DNA of 64,000 nucleotides, from contig JAJTTP010000011.1 of assembly GCA_023313575.1 (NCBI GenBank), positions 744,001 to 808,000 on the forward strand. Direction: 5' to 3'. A program made the position numbers and the translations under genes. Below the pieces are notes generated by a model. The model saw nothing but the letters and a program-made list of their open reading frames with translations. It did no database searches and was not told the DNA's origin. Positions 11,037 through 22,170 of this stretch are shown piece by piece; positions within the stretch are counted from its first letter, which is position 1; each line of letters begins with the position of its first letter. The stretch is from Eutypella sp. D-1 (taxonomy: Eukaryota > Ascomycota > Sordariomycetes > Xylariales > Diatrypaceae).

Positions 11037-13573
11037 TTACCCAATCCAGAGCCATACCGTAGTAGTGAGTACAGCTACAAATACCGCCCAGAGTCCTTGA
11101 TCTCGCTTCTTAAACAACGCCGCAGCGCTCGAAGCGCCTTCTTCACCGCCAGGATTATCTCCACCAACGGAGACGACATTCGGATTGTCCGACGAATCGC
11201 CTCTCTGGTCTGCACCATCCGTCGTCGACCCCGTAGACGCATCCCGCACTTTTCCGAACAGGGGGTCGAGAGTCTTGCCCACGTTGTCGTCGAGAGGCGT
11301 GCGGCTACCGCGTACGCAGAACCGGGCCGGGTCGGACCAGGTGGCGTCGACGGCACGGCGCCAGGCGGCGGCGGGCTCGGCCAGCATACTGGGAGTGTAG
11401 AAGAAGCGGCAGTTAGCGGGCTCATACAGAAATTGCAGAGGCGTAGCTGCGTCGGTCTTCCCGAATGTGTTCTTCCCGTTAAGGGACCCCCCTGCGTTCG
11501 TCGGGTCCGCTGCTCGCCGGATCGCGTACCCTGCCGCCAGCGTCCCCAACTCGCCATTCTCGCTAGCGTCCAGCTGCACGCCTGCGGCCGGCGCCAGCTC
11601 CAGCGCCGCCGACGCTGCCTTCGAGATGTCGTCGAAGAGGAATATCTGCGCGCCCTCCACGCCCGCGATCGCTTGCATCGGGCCTTCGCGGGGGCGGCCG
11701 CCGACCGTGACTGTCTTCACGCCCGCCTGTAAGATCATCAGGTATGAAAAGATGGTGCAGGTGGATCCGCAGGTACCATCGGTCAGCAGGACGACGTCTT
11801 CGGGGCGAAAGACGGCCGGCGGCGGGTTTGCGCGGTTGCCTGTCCCTGTTAAGTTGAATTCCGCCGCCGGCATGTCCAGAGGCGTATGTAGATACGCCGT
11901 GAAACGGTCGCCCTGTAGCTCGACGGGCGGCGCGATCACGTCGTTTGCCGACGCGAACGGCTCCCCTCCCGGCGTGAACACTGCGCCGGGCAATAGGTTG
12001 CCGACGATGGAGTTACGCGATAGCGCTTGCAAGGCGCGGGTCTCGTCGAAGGTCCCGGGGCGGAATCCCTCCGGCAAGCCCCCGAAAACGCGCGCGATGT
12101 CGTTCAGGCTGTCCGTGAGCCGCAAGTTCTCGGCCCCGAACATGTCGACGTCTGGGAATAGTTGCGCAAAGAGTTCGAACCCCGCCACCACGAGACCGCC
12201 GCCGTTGGCCGAGAGGTCGACCACCAACCGCTTCTTTCCTGCCCGACGGCTCCGATCCAGGAACGCCGCTACCACTGCCTGAAAATTTGTAAGGTATTCT
12301 AAAGCCCCCTTGCCCGTGCCGGAAAATGACGACACTGATAGCACCGCCACGTCATTGTATGCATCGCCGCCGTCCAGGAAGTACCCAAATGTCTCGTTGG
12401 CCCCGCTGTCTCGGACCACAGGAGTGGGAAAATTCGGCGAAGTTACTGCGTCCCTTTCCAATCCTAGGTCCGCAGAAGCTTTTGTGGTAGCAGCGATGAA
12501 ACTCGTCGCGTCGGGATCACAGAATTTGTTGTAGAAGTCCTCGCCGGTGTTGATACCCTTAAAATCGCGTCTGAGTAGGATGGCGAAACTGGCTTCCGTC
12601 TTTTCCTCCCCGTTCTCGTAGCCGAGGGTGACATTGTCTCCCATGTACGCTAATGCCGAAGCGATGGCCAGAATGGACTCTGGATTGGCATAGGATGGAA
12701 ATTGCGAGTTCCACTGCGAGTCCGGGTCCTGGAAGCTGCTGTACATCAGGTTCATCTCGTTCACAAATGCCTCGGCGTCTTTTCCGTTGATCCGAGTAAT
12801 TGCTACCGGCTGTTTTTTGGCGTTTGGCCCGAGCGCACCTGTAATAAAGATAATTTTAAGCAATGCGTAACAGGAGCCGCTGTGGGTTCGAAAATATTGT
12901 GGTTACTCACTCCGGTGATACAACTTCGGCACCTCCTTGCCATCTTTGGACACGGATACGATGTCCGCCGCGAGGTTATTGCGGAAGACAAACGCCTTGA
13001 AGATGTCTGGAAAGTACGAAAAATGGCCGTCGTGCGCGGCGATGATCGTCGTGAAGATCGCCATCTGGAAGTCGTACTCGCTCGCGTAGCCCCCGTTCAG
13101 GGCGGTAGCCGATATGTTGTCCAGTCTCCCTTGGATGTCGACTGGCGGAAGCATATACGATTTCGGCGGGTTCTTCAGCCATGGCAGGCTACTCTGCCAC
13201 CCTACGAATGCCTTCAGACTTGCAACTAGCTTGGCCGCGGGCTGTGGCTTATTCGGGACCGATTGGAGACATGCGTGGGCGAGCGAAGCTGGTACAGTCG
13301 GTAGGGCTGTTCCTCCAGCAAGTTAGTCTTTCTATTTCCACCTGTAAAATATTTCTTTGCATTCTCGAACTGACCTGAAGGGTTCGCGGCGAGGCGCGCA
13401 GCCGTCATGCGCCCGACCCTAGCACATGCTGTCGAACTGGGACTTGGCCGCTGAACTTGAGGCAAGGCAGACGCCGTGGCTATGAGCAAGGCATGGAAAA
13501 TGAATAATAACACACCAAAGGTATTGGAAGCTGGTGCGAATAGCCCAGCTATCCCACGGCTGATCGGTTCCAT
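11037..13573 (-). CDS. Secreted or cell-surface S41-family peptidase (UstP/CPAF-like), about 800 aa
   Basis: Probable serine peptidase of the tail-specific protease family. Exons 13375-13573, 12911-13312 and 11037-12838 join in frame, with introns of 62 and 72 nt. The ATG at 13573 gives a signal peptide (hydrophobic FGVLLFIFHALLIATASA). Upstream in-frame start-like codons are GTG. The catalytic region has KRLVVDLSANGGG (about residues 398-410) and LTDGTCGSTCTIFS (about 552-565), where the Ser in GSTC is the expected nucleophile, followed by GVKTVTVGGRPREGPMQ. The C-terminus ends in a Ser/Gly-rich linker and a hydrophobic tail (WAVFVAVLTTTVWLWIG), as in GPI-anchored proteins. Related peptidases occur in fungal RiPP clusters (ustiloxin UstP), but no RiPP precursor or UstY-like gene is near, so a general surface protease is more likely. 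Confidence 0.85.
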
Positions 13574-15766
13574 AACCCCTGAATTAAACGAATGTAAATT
13601 TGCCTCCCGGGCATCGAACACCTAAAAGCCTCGAAAACCGAATCCATCTTGTTTATTTGGAGATCCTGGGCCGCCGTGAGTATTTAAAGGGGCACAGCGA
13701 TTGCGGCCACAGGGCCCTACTACTGCTGTATCAGGGGGTTCGTGAAAGCAGAGCGCGCATGAAGCTCGTATGAAACGCCGTACCGCCTACTCTGGTCTAG
13801 GTGCGTGGCATGAGGCTTGGGCCGGCGATACCAGCACCGTTACGGTTAGGATCCATCGCGCTTCTCTAGGATGCGACGTCGCATCCGGTGCTAGGAAATG
13901 GGGCGTTTGCTGAAATAGGAAGTGCTATTTGTGAGCTGAGTGGGTTGGCTCAATAGGGCTGCCAATTATAGGCTGCGGCACTGCGGTTTCATTAATTGAA
14001 CATCTTAGACCCTTGCACGCGATCTGGCATATCAACGGCTGGACCCCTTACTATGTATTAAAGGCCCCCCAATCCCCACTGAACGAAATATTAAATGCTA
14101 GCAGTAAATGTTATAGAAATGAAATTCTACCGTTAGGGCCGTTCGTGTAATCATTCGTGCTCTCTTCATCGATATAACTCCGACATTGATCTAGTTTTAC
14201 ATCCCAGAGAAAACCAGAGGGCGTCAGGTATATCTGACCATGCTGGCCATGATGCCCGGGCAAAACAAACGAACTAATCCGTCTTTAAATCAACATTCAC
14301 AACCCCAGTCAGTTTTTCGTTTGGATTGTCAATGCACGAGCGTTTGGTCCCCCGCGGTCTCGAATCGGCCGAATACTAGACATCTAGCCTCTTCGACATA
14401 GCGCGAAACCCCTACCACTGTCGGCCATAATACTAGCATTAATTCTCGAGAGAAACATGGTAATCATCTCGGGTAAGGAGCTGCTTGATTATAACTATTT
14501 TGTACGCATAAATAAACCCCCGCCGATAAGGTAGAAGATGTACCTATAGTAAAGGTTGTCGGTATAAATGAGTCAGTCGACGGGTTTTCCACGTCCGCCA
14601 TCAAAATTTGGGAATACTGCTAGGCCAGTGCCAAAGAAATAACAGGAGAGTCTCGTTCTTCGACGCCGGTATGGGTAAGTGGGCCATTTGAAGCAGGTAT
14701 TGTCTACAGCTCTGCATAACCTAGCGCATGTAACTACCTGCCTTAAAATCTAGCGTGATAATGGAAGGGTGGTGATGGTATCTACTATCTGATGATGATG
14801 GAGAGAAGCTTCATGGGTGTAATGAGCACCTACTCAGGCCTAGCCTTTCCATAGAGAATGTATTTTGTACAAAATGCGTCTCTGGACCCTTAGGATGGAT
14901 TCACGACGCTCTTCCCATACCTATGCCGGTCTTCTACACAGAGCGACTAACCACCCTAGTGTTTGGAAAGACATTGCATGATGCTTCAGTCGCCAAACGA
15001 CGACATGGTGTCTCCGATTGCCTTCTTCTGGGGGTGAACAATAGGCGTCTGGGTGATGGGCTGTCCATAGCCATATGCATTGCATCGAAACCGACGGGCT
15101 GTCGCTGTTGAAGAAGGTGTGAATGGTATTGACTTATCTTGGTTTCGCACCACGCGGCTGAGAAATGACTAGATCATATTCTGATTCCGGGTGAGACGGA
15201 AACCATTCGAGCTTCACGTTTTACAATGCTGACCTTGACGGCAATATAGAATCGACCAACCAATACACTTACGTAGGCAGGCATGTATAAATATCTGCTC
15301 GGATAACCATGTGTATGGTCGTATGGTACTTCGTTGCTTCAAATCTATGCGCCCCTCATCCACCCTACTCCATATATCCAAAAGCCAGATAAACAAGTCT
15401 CCAATCCCATGCGATAAGATAAAGAAGAAAGCAAGTATATGGATGGAATAAAACGCGGATAAGCTTTAGACTTGGTCCCAAGACGGTCAGCTCGAAGGTA
15501 AGTTGCTCGAGTGAAATCGACAGCTTGGCCGGTGATAATCGTTCCCATTCTTGAAGATTATCTTCATATCCGCGAGGCACTCGTAACACCACTCAAACTT
15601 GCAGTGTGAACCTAGAATGGTCAGACCTGAGCATGTGTTTGCTGGATTTGGCCCAAACAGGTAACATCAGGTACGTGAAGCGTGGTAAGGTAACTAAAAG
15701 CAAAGCATAGGAGGCTGGTAGGTGGGTAGAGAACGACAATCCGACTGTGCGAAGCGAGTATGCTGG
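13574..15766. other. Gene-free AT-rich region
   Basis: About 2.2 kb with only short chance ORFs. The first few hundred bases are probably the leader and promoter of the S41 gene. No repeats, domains or RNA genes were recognised. Confidence 0.55.
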
Positions 15767-17519
15767 TCATCCCCGGCAACCGGCATTGTGGGTGCCGTAT
15801 CTGGCGAGGCAATTCCAGCAAAACTCATAACGACATTTGATGCCTAAGATAAGAATATTAACACTTGGCAAAGAGTTACTGGCACCCACAAGCCCTTCGC
15901 CGAAGACCACTAGAATAGGGGTGCTAGAGCTTCCATCGAGAATGATACTACCAAATGAAAATAAAGCATGATACGGAAAGCGATGATAAAAAAATAAATG
16001 CATAAAGACACGATGCGATTGAGCCGTAACTTACAGGTCATATGAGAACTATGGCAAGTGTTAGTATAATCATCGCAATGTGAACCATGCCCCAGGTTTG
16101 AGAATCTACTCACCAGCCCGAATTCTTCTCAATCGGCCAGCTGCAGCCAGGACACTTCTTGGTGGTCTTCCGGATAGTCTTCTGGCTAAGGTTCTCTTCC
16201 GTTTTCCTCTGCGCCGCCACCTTGCGCATCTGCTCGGCTTTGAGATGCCTGGCGGCGCGCTCGGCCTCGGCTTTCTGACGCTCGGCTTCCTCACGTCTCT
16301 CGCGCTCGGCACGTTCTCGACGCGCCTGTCGACGCGCATCCTCCTGCTGGTCGGCCTCGAGTAGCGACTGCGCATACGCACGGTCAGCCTCCTCCTGGCG
16401 GCGCCGGGCTGATCGCTCTGCCGCCTGCTGCTGCTCTGCCTCCTCGTTTTCGATCTCGAGCCGACTGCGGAAGTTTTCCGGGTCCGCTAGGAATGCATCG
16501 TATTCGTCGCACGAGAGCTGCTCGTGCCACCCCACTTGATGCCGGAAGCAGAACTTGTACCCGCACCGCACACACCGCACGATGGGTTCCGCATCCCGGG
16601 CTTCGTGTATCTGCCCGGAATTACACCCGTCTGGGTTCGGACACCACACAAAGTCCGGTGCCTGGTCGACAGCGCCACGAAACGCCAGGACCTGGTATCT
16701 AAAGCGACGATTATAATGATTAGGGACATCACGTCTCAGGTCTCGAGAAGTTATGGAACTATGACTTACTTTTCGAATGTAGCTCGGTCAGCATATCGCT
16801 CTACATCTTCAAACTGCATTATCGCGTGACATTCTGGGCAGTGGATCTGGTCCCATTTCCGATTTTCGAAATTGGTCTTGATCGACTTCTCTACGCATCC
16901 TAAGCAGGTCTGTGGTGGGTGTTCGCAGGCACTCGAGACTGAAAAAATTGGGAAGTCATTTGACGCTTTGGTGTTGGCGCAAATGACGCACTCCTTTAGC
17001 AGCTCTGGCTCGACTGCCTTGTGTCGCCTGGTTATTACAGCATCCTCGTTTGTGTTAGTTCTATAGTACCGCTGACCGAACCTGTGGTATAGTTTAGTCA
17101 TGAATTTGCATGCAACGATATACAGACAGGGATGGAACCAGGAACTTATATACTTACTCTGGATCACCGTCTGGTTTCTCGGATTCGGGTTGTTCTCTCG
17201 GAAGCTGTAAGATATCTGGATTCGTCGGCCCGTATTTGAAGTCTTGCTGGGATGGCAATTTGCTGTTACTTGAACCCATAGTCTCCTCCGTATCGTCGGT
17301 TATGTTCTTGTGTCTTTCAGAAGGAGGGGGAGTGTGAACGTGGTCATCTCTAGGATCCTCAAGACCTACACTCAGTAGATCTGAGAAGATAGAGGGGTCC
17401 GGAGCCTGATACTGGAATTGAGCCTGTAAAGATTGAGGCCCAGGGGGTGTATGGTCACTACTATGATTATGATTTCTCGAAGCGTCGGACGTTGTATTCG
17501 GAACTGTACATAACACCAT
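15767..17519 (-). CDS. RING-between-RING (RBR) E3 ubiquitin ligase
   Basis: Transfers ubiquitin to substrates through a RING/HECT-hybrid mechanism. Five exons (17158-17519, 16770-17081, 16114-16698, 16035-16048, 15767-15843) join in frame to about 449 residues. RING1 begins KECVICANTK (about residue 150). The IBR has WCPNPDGCNSGQ and CVRCGYKFCFRH. RING2 reads CPGCSWPIEKNSGCSHMTC followed by CRYEFCWNC. The Cys in NSGC is the expected catalytic residue, and its codon is split by an intron (TG|T). A highly charged Arg/Glu/Ala helix of about 100 residues separates IBR from RING2, longer than usual. The ATG at 17519 has a good context (AAGATGG); an internal ATG at 17279 (MGSSNSK) would give an N-myristoylation-like start. 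Exon 4 is only 14 nt, so the last splices are inferred from RING2 continuity. Confidence 0.88.
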
Positions 17520-18782
17520 CTTGGTTGGCTCCCTTATCGCATTGCTAAACCCGTCTCTAGTGTTGCAACATGCAGCCAAAGCCGCAAACCAGAACAAAGC
17601 GGTTCAAGTGCTCTATTAATCGACGAAAGTCCGTGAAACAGTGCAAATAACAACCCACGTATGTAGCACGCGCCTTCAAAGTGGACGTGGATGTGAAGAG
17701 TAGTGTTACTCGTAAGGGTACTTGTACGGCTCAGGAGTGGGTGGGGGGGCGTAGTCCCCTTGGTTCCCCAGGGAATCCCCTGTCTCTCTGCCTGAGACAG
17801 TCTTGACCAATGGGTGGTTGTGGCACTATCTCGGCTCTCCCCATAGGCGAAAGCCTTACACCGAAAGCGCTAGCTTAGCGCCTACCGGGGGCGAGGACAG
17901 CGGTGATTCGTTCGGGATGCACCTGAAGGCTCTGCGTCATGTCCTATCTTGCGGTGCATCCCAAAGGCGCGTTAAGCCGCGCAGTAGAGTGCGTAGCCAA
18001 GGAACAGCTTACATGAATACTACTCTCGCACTGGGATGGTGAAGGAGCCTTAAGGGTGTCTCGGGCTATAGAACCCGGGGATTACTTGTGCTTTGTCCTG
18101 TCCGGATTGCCAAACTTCAAGCCTTATAGCAATGGATACTTATTTACAACAACCTTTAATGTAGTCGTGGAATGCTTGGAGCATTACGAGGGAGCCTGAC
18201 CTCGCCACCACCGGCAACTATTCAGCCTAGCCTCAAGAATTTCACGAATAGACTAGTGATTACCCCTGGATATGAATTCCGTTTGAACGTCGACGCCTCT
18301 TACGCTTGTGCGAAAGCGGACAGTGAGTCGCTGAGGCCAGTATTCGTTTGGATGACGAGTTGTTTGGGTTCCCAAGCCATGCATATATCCCAGCCGCCTG
18401 AGGACCTGCCAACTGCCAACGTGACCTCGAAAGTGCATTTTGGCTCTACATCTGACACGAATATCCTGAGAGATTCTAGACCACTCCAAGTCGCATATGC
18501 ACGTTGCCTTAAACCTGCCCGCCACGATACGCATCGATGGAGAGTAACTCCTTGGTAGGTTATTTAGACTTGCGATTTATACTCGCTGACATATTGTGAA
18601 CTTGACTAAAATGCATGTAAAGGCTACTTCGAAGTTCATCTAAACTGATTGGAAGAGCCTAGTTCTTGTGGACAATGTGTAAACCAGACTAAGGCGCTTA
18701 TTGACGTTGCCAACCTTCGCTTCACAGTCCCGTACGTGTTGCCAGGCCCCTATTCCCTTCAAGATTCACTCCATGTAAAAAA
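17520..18782. other. Intergenic region with a GC-rich, hairpin-rich island
   Basis: No convincing gene. The part at about 17800-18060 is GC-richer than its surroundings and contains several short inverted repeats. The ORFs there (17803-18042 and 18172-18558) match nothing I recognise. Confidence 0.5.
17914..17962. repeat. Inverted repeat, 10-bp perfect arms
   Basis: GGGATGCACC (17914-17923) and GGTGCATCCC (17953-17962) are perfect reverse complements around a 29-nt loop. Nearby are AGGCGAAAGCCT (a 4-bp stem closing a GAAA tetraloop, near 17844) and GCGCTAGCTTAGCGC (near 17867). Confidence 0.75.
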
Positions 18783-20857
18783 CTAGCCCCATTTATAGAA
18801 AGCACCGCCATCCGTCTTGTGTGGCTTTACATAATAGAGGGCGTTCATGAGTGTCTGGCCCTCGTTTTCGACCTTAGCGATCCGGGATTCCGGCGATGCC
18901 CACGCGATGAGTGTCCGCTGCCTGCGGACCACTGTCGGCTCCTTGATGATCTCGCCACGCCCAACCTGCCGCATCATCAGTCGAGGCGACAGCGTGCAGA
19001 TTGGGTACAATCGGTGCAAGACCTCGTTACGGCCCCCGTTGTTCCCGTCGGCGGCGCCAGCACTTTGCAGGTGCTTAGCCGGATCGAAGCGCCGCCGGTT
19101 GCGGAACACGTCCTCGCACTCGACCTGATCCAGCTCATCCAGCAGCTCTGCGGCGGCTTGGGCATGGTTGCGCTTCCCTCTCGCGGCCGGCGGCAATGTA
19201 CTGCCTCCATAGTCATTTAACGCGAACCAGTAATGGTGGATAGAGCTCTGGATCTTTTCCTGCAGTGCCACAGCCTGTCGTATGACTTTCTCGTCTAGGC
19301 TTCGGTAGAACTCATTCGGTAAGGCATGGGGGACTAGTATTAGGAACATCTTCCCGAGTTCGACGGTTAGGTCTTCGCAGCGCGTGGTCCGCGCACGCGC
19401 AAATCCCGGAACATTCACTAAGCTGGTGAATGCCTCGGCTCGCCAGTTCCGCACGGCAAAGAGATCTTCGAGTACGTGTTAGTATATATATGAGCAGTAA
19501 AACGCGAGCTAGGGAAGCTGAAATAGAGGGGAGGAGATCTTTCGCAGTTTGACAACTGTAGTGACTAGCGTACCTCGTTTTGGCTGTACAGATTCGCGCA
19601 TCGATTCCTCTATCTGTTCTAGGATATTGACATGTCCTGAGACCAAGTCACAGAGTACCTAACAAAGGTGTTTGATTAGTTGGTTACTCGCATTTGATCA
19701 AAGTATCCGTCTCCCTGAATTTAGGCTCGTGGTAACTTCTTACCTTAGTGAGGACATTTTCGTGCAAAAACCTCATCACGATCGCGACAACCGTATCTTG
19801 GTTGGTATCCGGAAACTTTGTAATCCTGTACAGGCCCGAATGCTCGTTCATCATGTTCTTAAGATTAGCTGTTCGTAGGACATCTGTTGAAGCAGAAGTT
19901 AGTTTATGTACGCTTTGACTACGAGACCTTAATAGGTACGCTCGAACAAGACTCTGAACTAACTTTTGCGGGCTATGTTATAGACCTCCTTGCAACAGTC
20001 CTCGTCGTCGAAGACAGGAGTCATCCACGTCTCAACCCAATTACACACGGATTCGTACAGATCATCGAAATCCTAAGTCTTCTGTTAGCTGCTGCGACAC
20101 CTAGTACGGAAGGGGGTAGTGCTAATTACCCTTCCTACTTCTTCGGGCGTAGTGTCCCTGACATAAGGCTGCATGCTCAAAATATGCGACCGATTGTCCT
20201 CCAGTTCAGTCCTCGTGTTGTTTAGCTGGCCTTTTAAGCTCCCGACCTCAGACTGGAGCGAGTCAATGACTTCGTTGAGCTCGCCAAAGGCCCGCTGCAG
20301 CTCCTGATTTGCATGCTTTTCCTTCTCTAGCTCCGATAACGCTTCCCGCATGTTCTCTTCGCTCTCAGCGAGTCTCGTCTGTAGAAGCAGAAGCTCATCC
20401 TCCAAGATAGGCGGCGGCGGCAGCGGCGGTAACGACGGTACCGGCCTTGCCATCTGTCGGCTCTCGCCGCTCCGTTCTGGAGACCGACCCGTCGGTGGGT
20501 GGCGGGAGATTGTGGATACCGGCCTTGTAAGGTAGGAGGGGCTTAGGTTAATACTTTGTGGCATTAAATTGGTAAAAATTAGCTCGGGGTTGCTTACTGC
20601 GCGGCTGTGTTTGCGTAGGTCTGTCTTGCGGGCCTGCGTGAAAGGGGGTCGGGGTCGTTCGTGGAGGAGACGGTCTCAGCCTCATCCTGGTGAACAGAGT
20701 CCTCACGGAGCGGCAGATGACGAAGGGATCTTGTCGGGCTCCGTTCCGCGTTCCTCGTCTCTCCTGATTCCCGATTACCGCCGCTATCAAGTGGGATCCC
20801 TTTTGGGGGACGCTTTGGGGGTGCCTGGGACTTCGCGACGTCCATATCGGTAGTCAT
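18783..20857 (-). CDS. Fungal protein of unknown function with central coiled coil, about 556 aa
   Basis: Six exons (20598-20857, 20130-20523, 19964-20072, 19744-19883, 19574-19658, 18783-19465) join with agreeing phases. The N-terminus is polar and basic, followed by a proline run (LPPLPPPP) and a heptad-rich coiled coil (LLQTRLAESEENMREALSEL and onward, about residues 115-190). After that comes the segment NWVETWMTPVF, then KFPDTNQDTVVAIVMRFL and FAVRNWRAEAFTSLV. This pattern recurs in many uncharacterised Sordariomycete and Leotiomycete proteins of similar size, as I recall, but I know of no assigned function. The last exon is basic and ends YKWG. No signal peptide, membrane segment or catalytic motif is visible. 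The exon chain is well supported by phase; function is unknown. Confidence 0.8.
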
Positions 20858-22170
20858 GGTGCAAATTTCTTATCGGAGGGACACAGTCGAGCACGATGAT
20901 GATGAATTTAGGCCAAAATGCGCAGGGTTAGATGTGAGATACAAGAGCTAGATTTATTACTTGAAAGATCGCGTTCAGCCAACTACCTGGTATTAATCGT
21001 GTCATGTTATTGGTCAAATATGATATTTCCAATCCGACAACAGAAATCCGTGGAAAGTTATAAGTAGGTTTTGGAAGAGCTATCTAGGTCTTAAACAACG
21101 TAGGCGCACAACTGAGACATTGTCGCACGGCAAATAGCCCCCAAGAGTCAAAGCTGAAGAAGGCAGAATCCCGGTCTGCCTTGGTGCCGCTCGATCACCA
21201 CAGGCCTGCCGGAGCAGCATTCCAGTCCAAACCATTCGAATGCTGGCAGTCATTGGGAGCGAAATGCCTGCGCTTATGCACGCGGTGTTCGGCGCACTGT
21301 ACGGAGTAGGGACATCCACATGTTCCCGAATTGACCGGAATTCTTCGAACACCCCCACTATGACGCCCTGTCACACGCAAAAGAGAGCATTGCCATCCCT
21401 GTTTCCTACATAGTTTACCATCCCTCGGGTTTAATACCCGCAACTACGTATATGGCCCCAGTAAGTTGATAAGAGGTTGCAGCGGCAGGCGGCGGTTCCA
21501 CGTCCCGTTGGATTGGCTCTCGTTGAATGGGTTATGCAAGCCACAACTCGCCTTTGCGAGAAATCCACTGCCACGTTAAGTTGCGTCGAGAGGTGACATT
21601 CCTTACGGTCGCGTTTGAGATAGAAGCGCATCGTAAGACGGAGTAGTTGACGGGAAAACGGGTTACTTCCAGGTTAGTCGGCAGGATCAAACCCCTCAGA
21701 TCCCTTTGGTGGTGCGGGGCATCTGAGGCTGAGAAGCCATGTCTCACCGAGGCGTTTTCCTACAGTCTGGCTGCGCTGGGTCTTGCGCGAGACCAAAATG
21801 GAGACAGATGCCTGGTTGCATCTTCTAGTGACCGAGTGACCGTTGTAGTGACAGGTTTGAATTTCGGCCCTGTCTCGCTCTTGCTCTCGCATATTCGCGG
21901 TCGAAAGAAACTTGGCGAATTTTGCTGAAGGCGATTCAGCCTGGTGTGCCTTGCCAAACATACTGCCCCCTCATCTATCGTAAACATTGCAGGCTCTACT
22001 ATTCTTCATTAATCCTTTCTCTAGTTCCATAGACTCTCGCTTTGTGCTTGTAATTCAGTCACTCTATTGATACGCTTATCTCCTGAATGATACCAAAGTG
22101 TTAGCATCATCAGTCGCAGCTTTTCATCGCAACTCGCATCCGTCTGAGCGCTTGAGATTGCATTTCCGGG
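20858..22170. other. Divergent intergenic region
   Basis: About 1.3 kb between the coiled-coil gene and the Hsp70-like gene. Overlapping short ORFs on both strands show no domains. It presumably contains both promoters; no specific element was recognised. Confidence 0.55.

Noticed and set aside
11097..12282. Plus-strand ORFs of 211 and 271 codons opposite the S41 peptidase
   Set aside because: Antisense shadows; compositionally biased, no motifs, and the minus strand encodes a clear S41 domain.
17803..18558. ORFs of 79 and 128 codons in the 17.5-18.8 kb spacer
   Set aside because: No family resemblance, no splice continuation and unequal composition; treated as chance frames.
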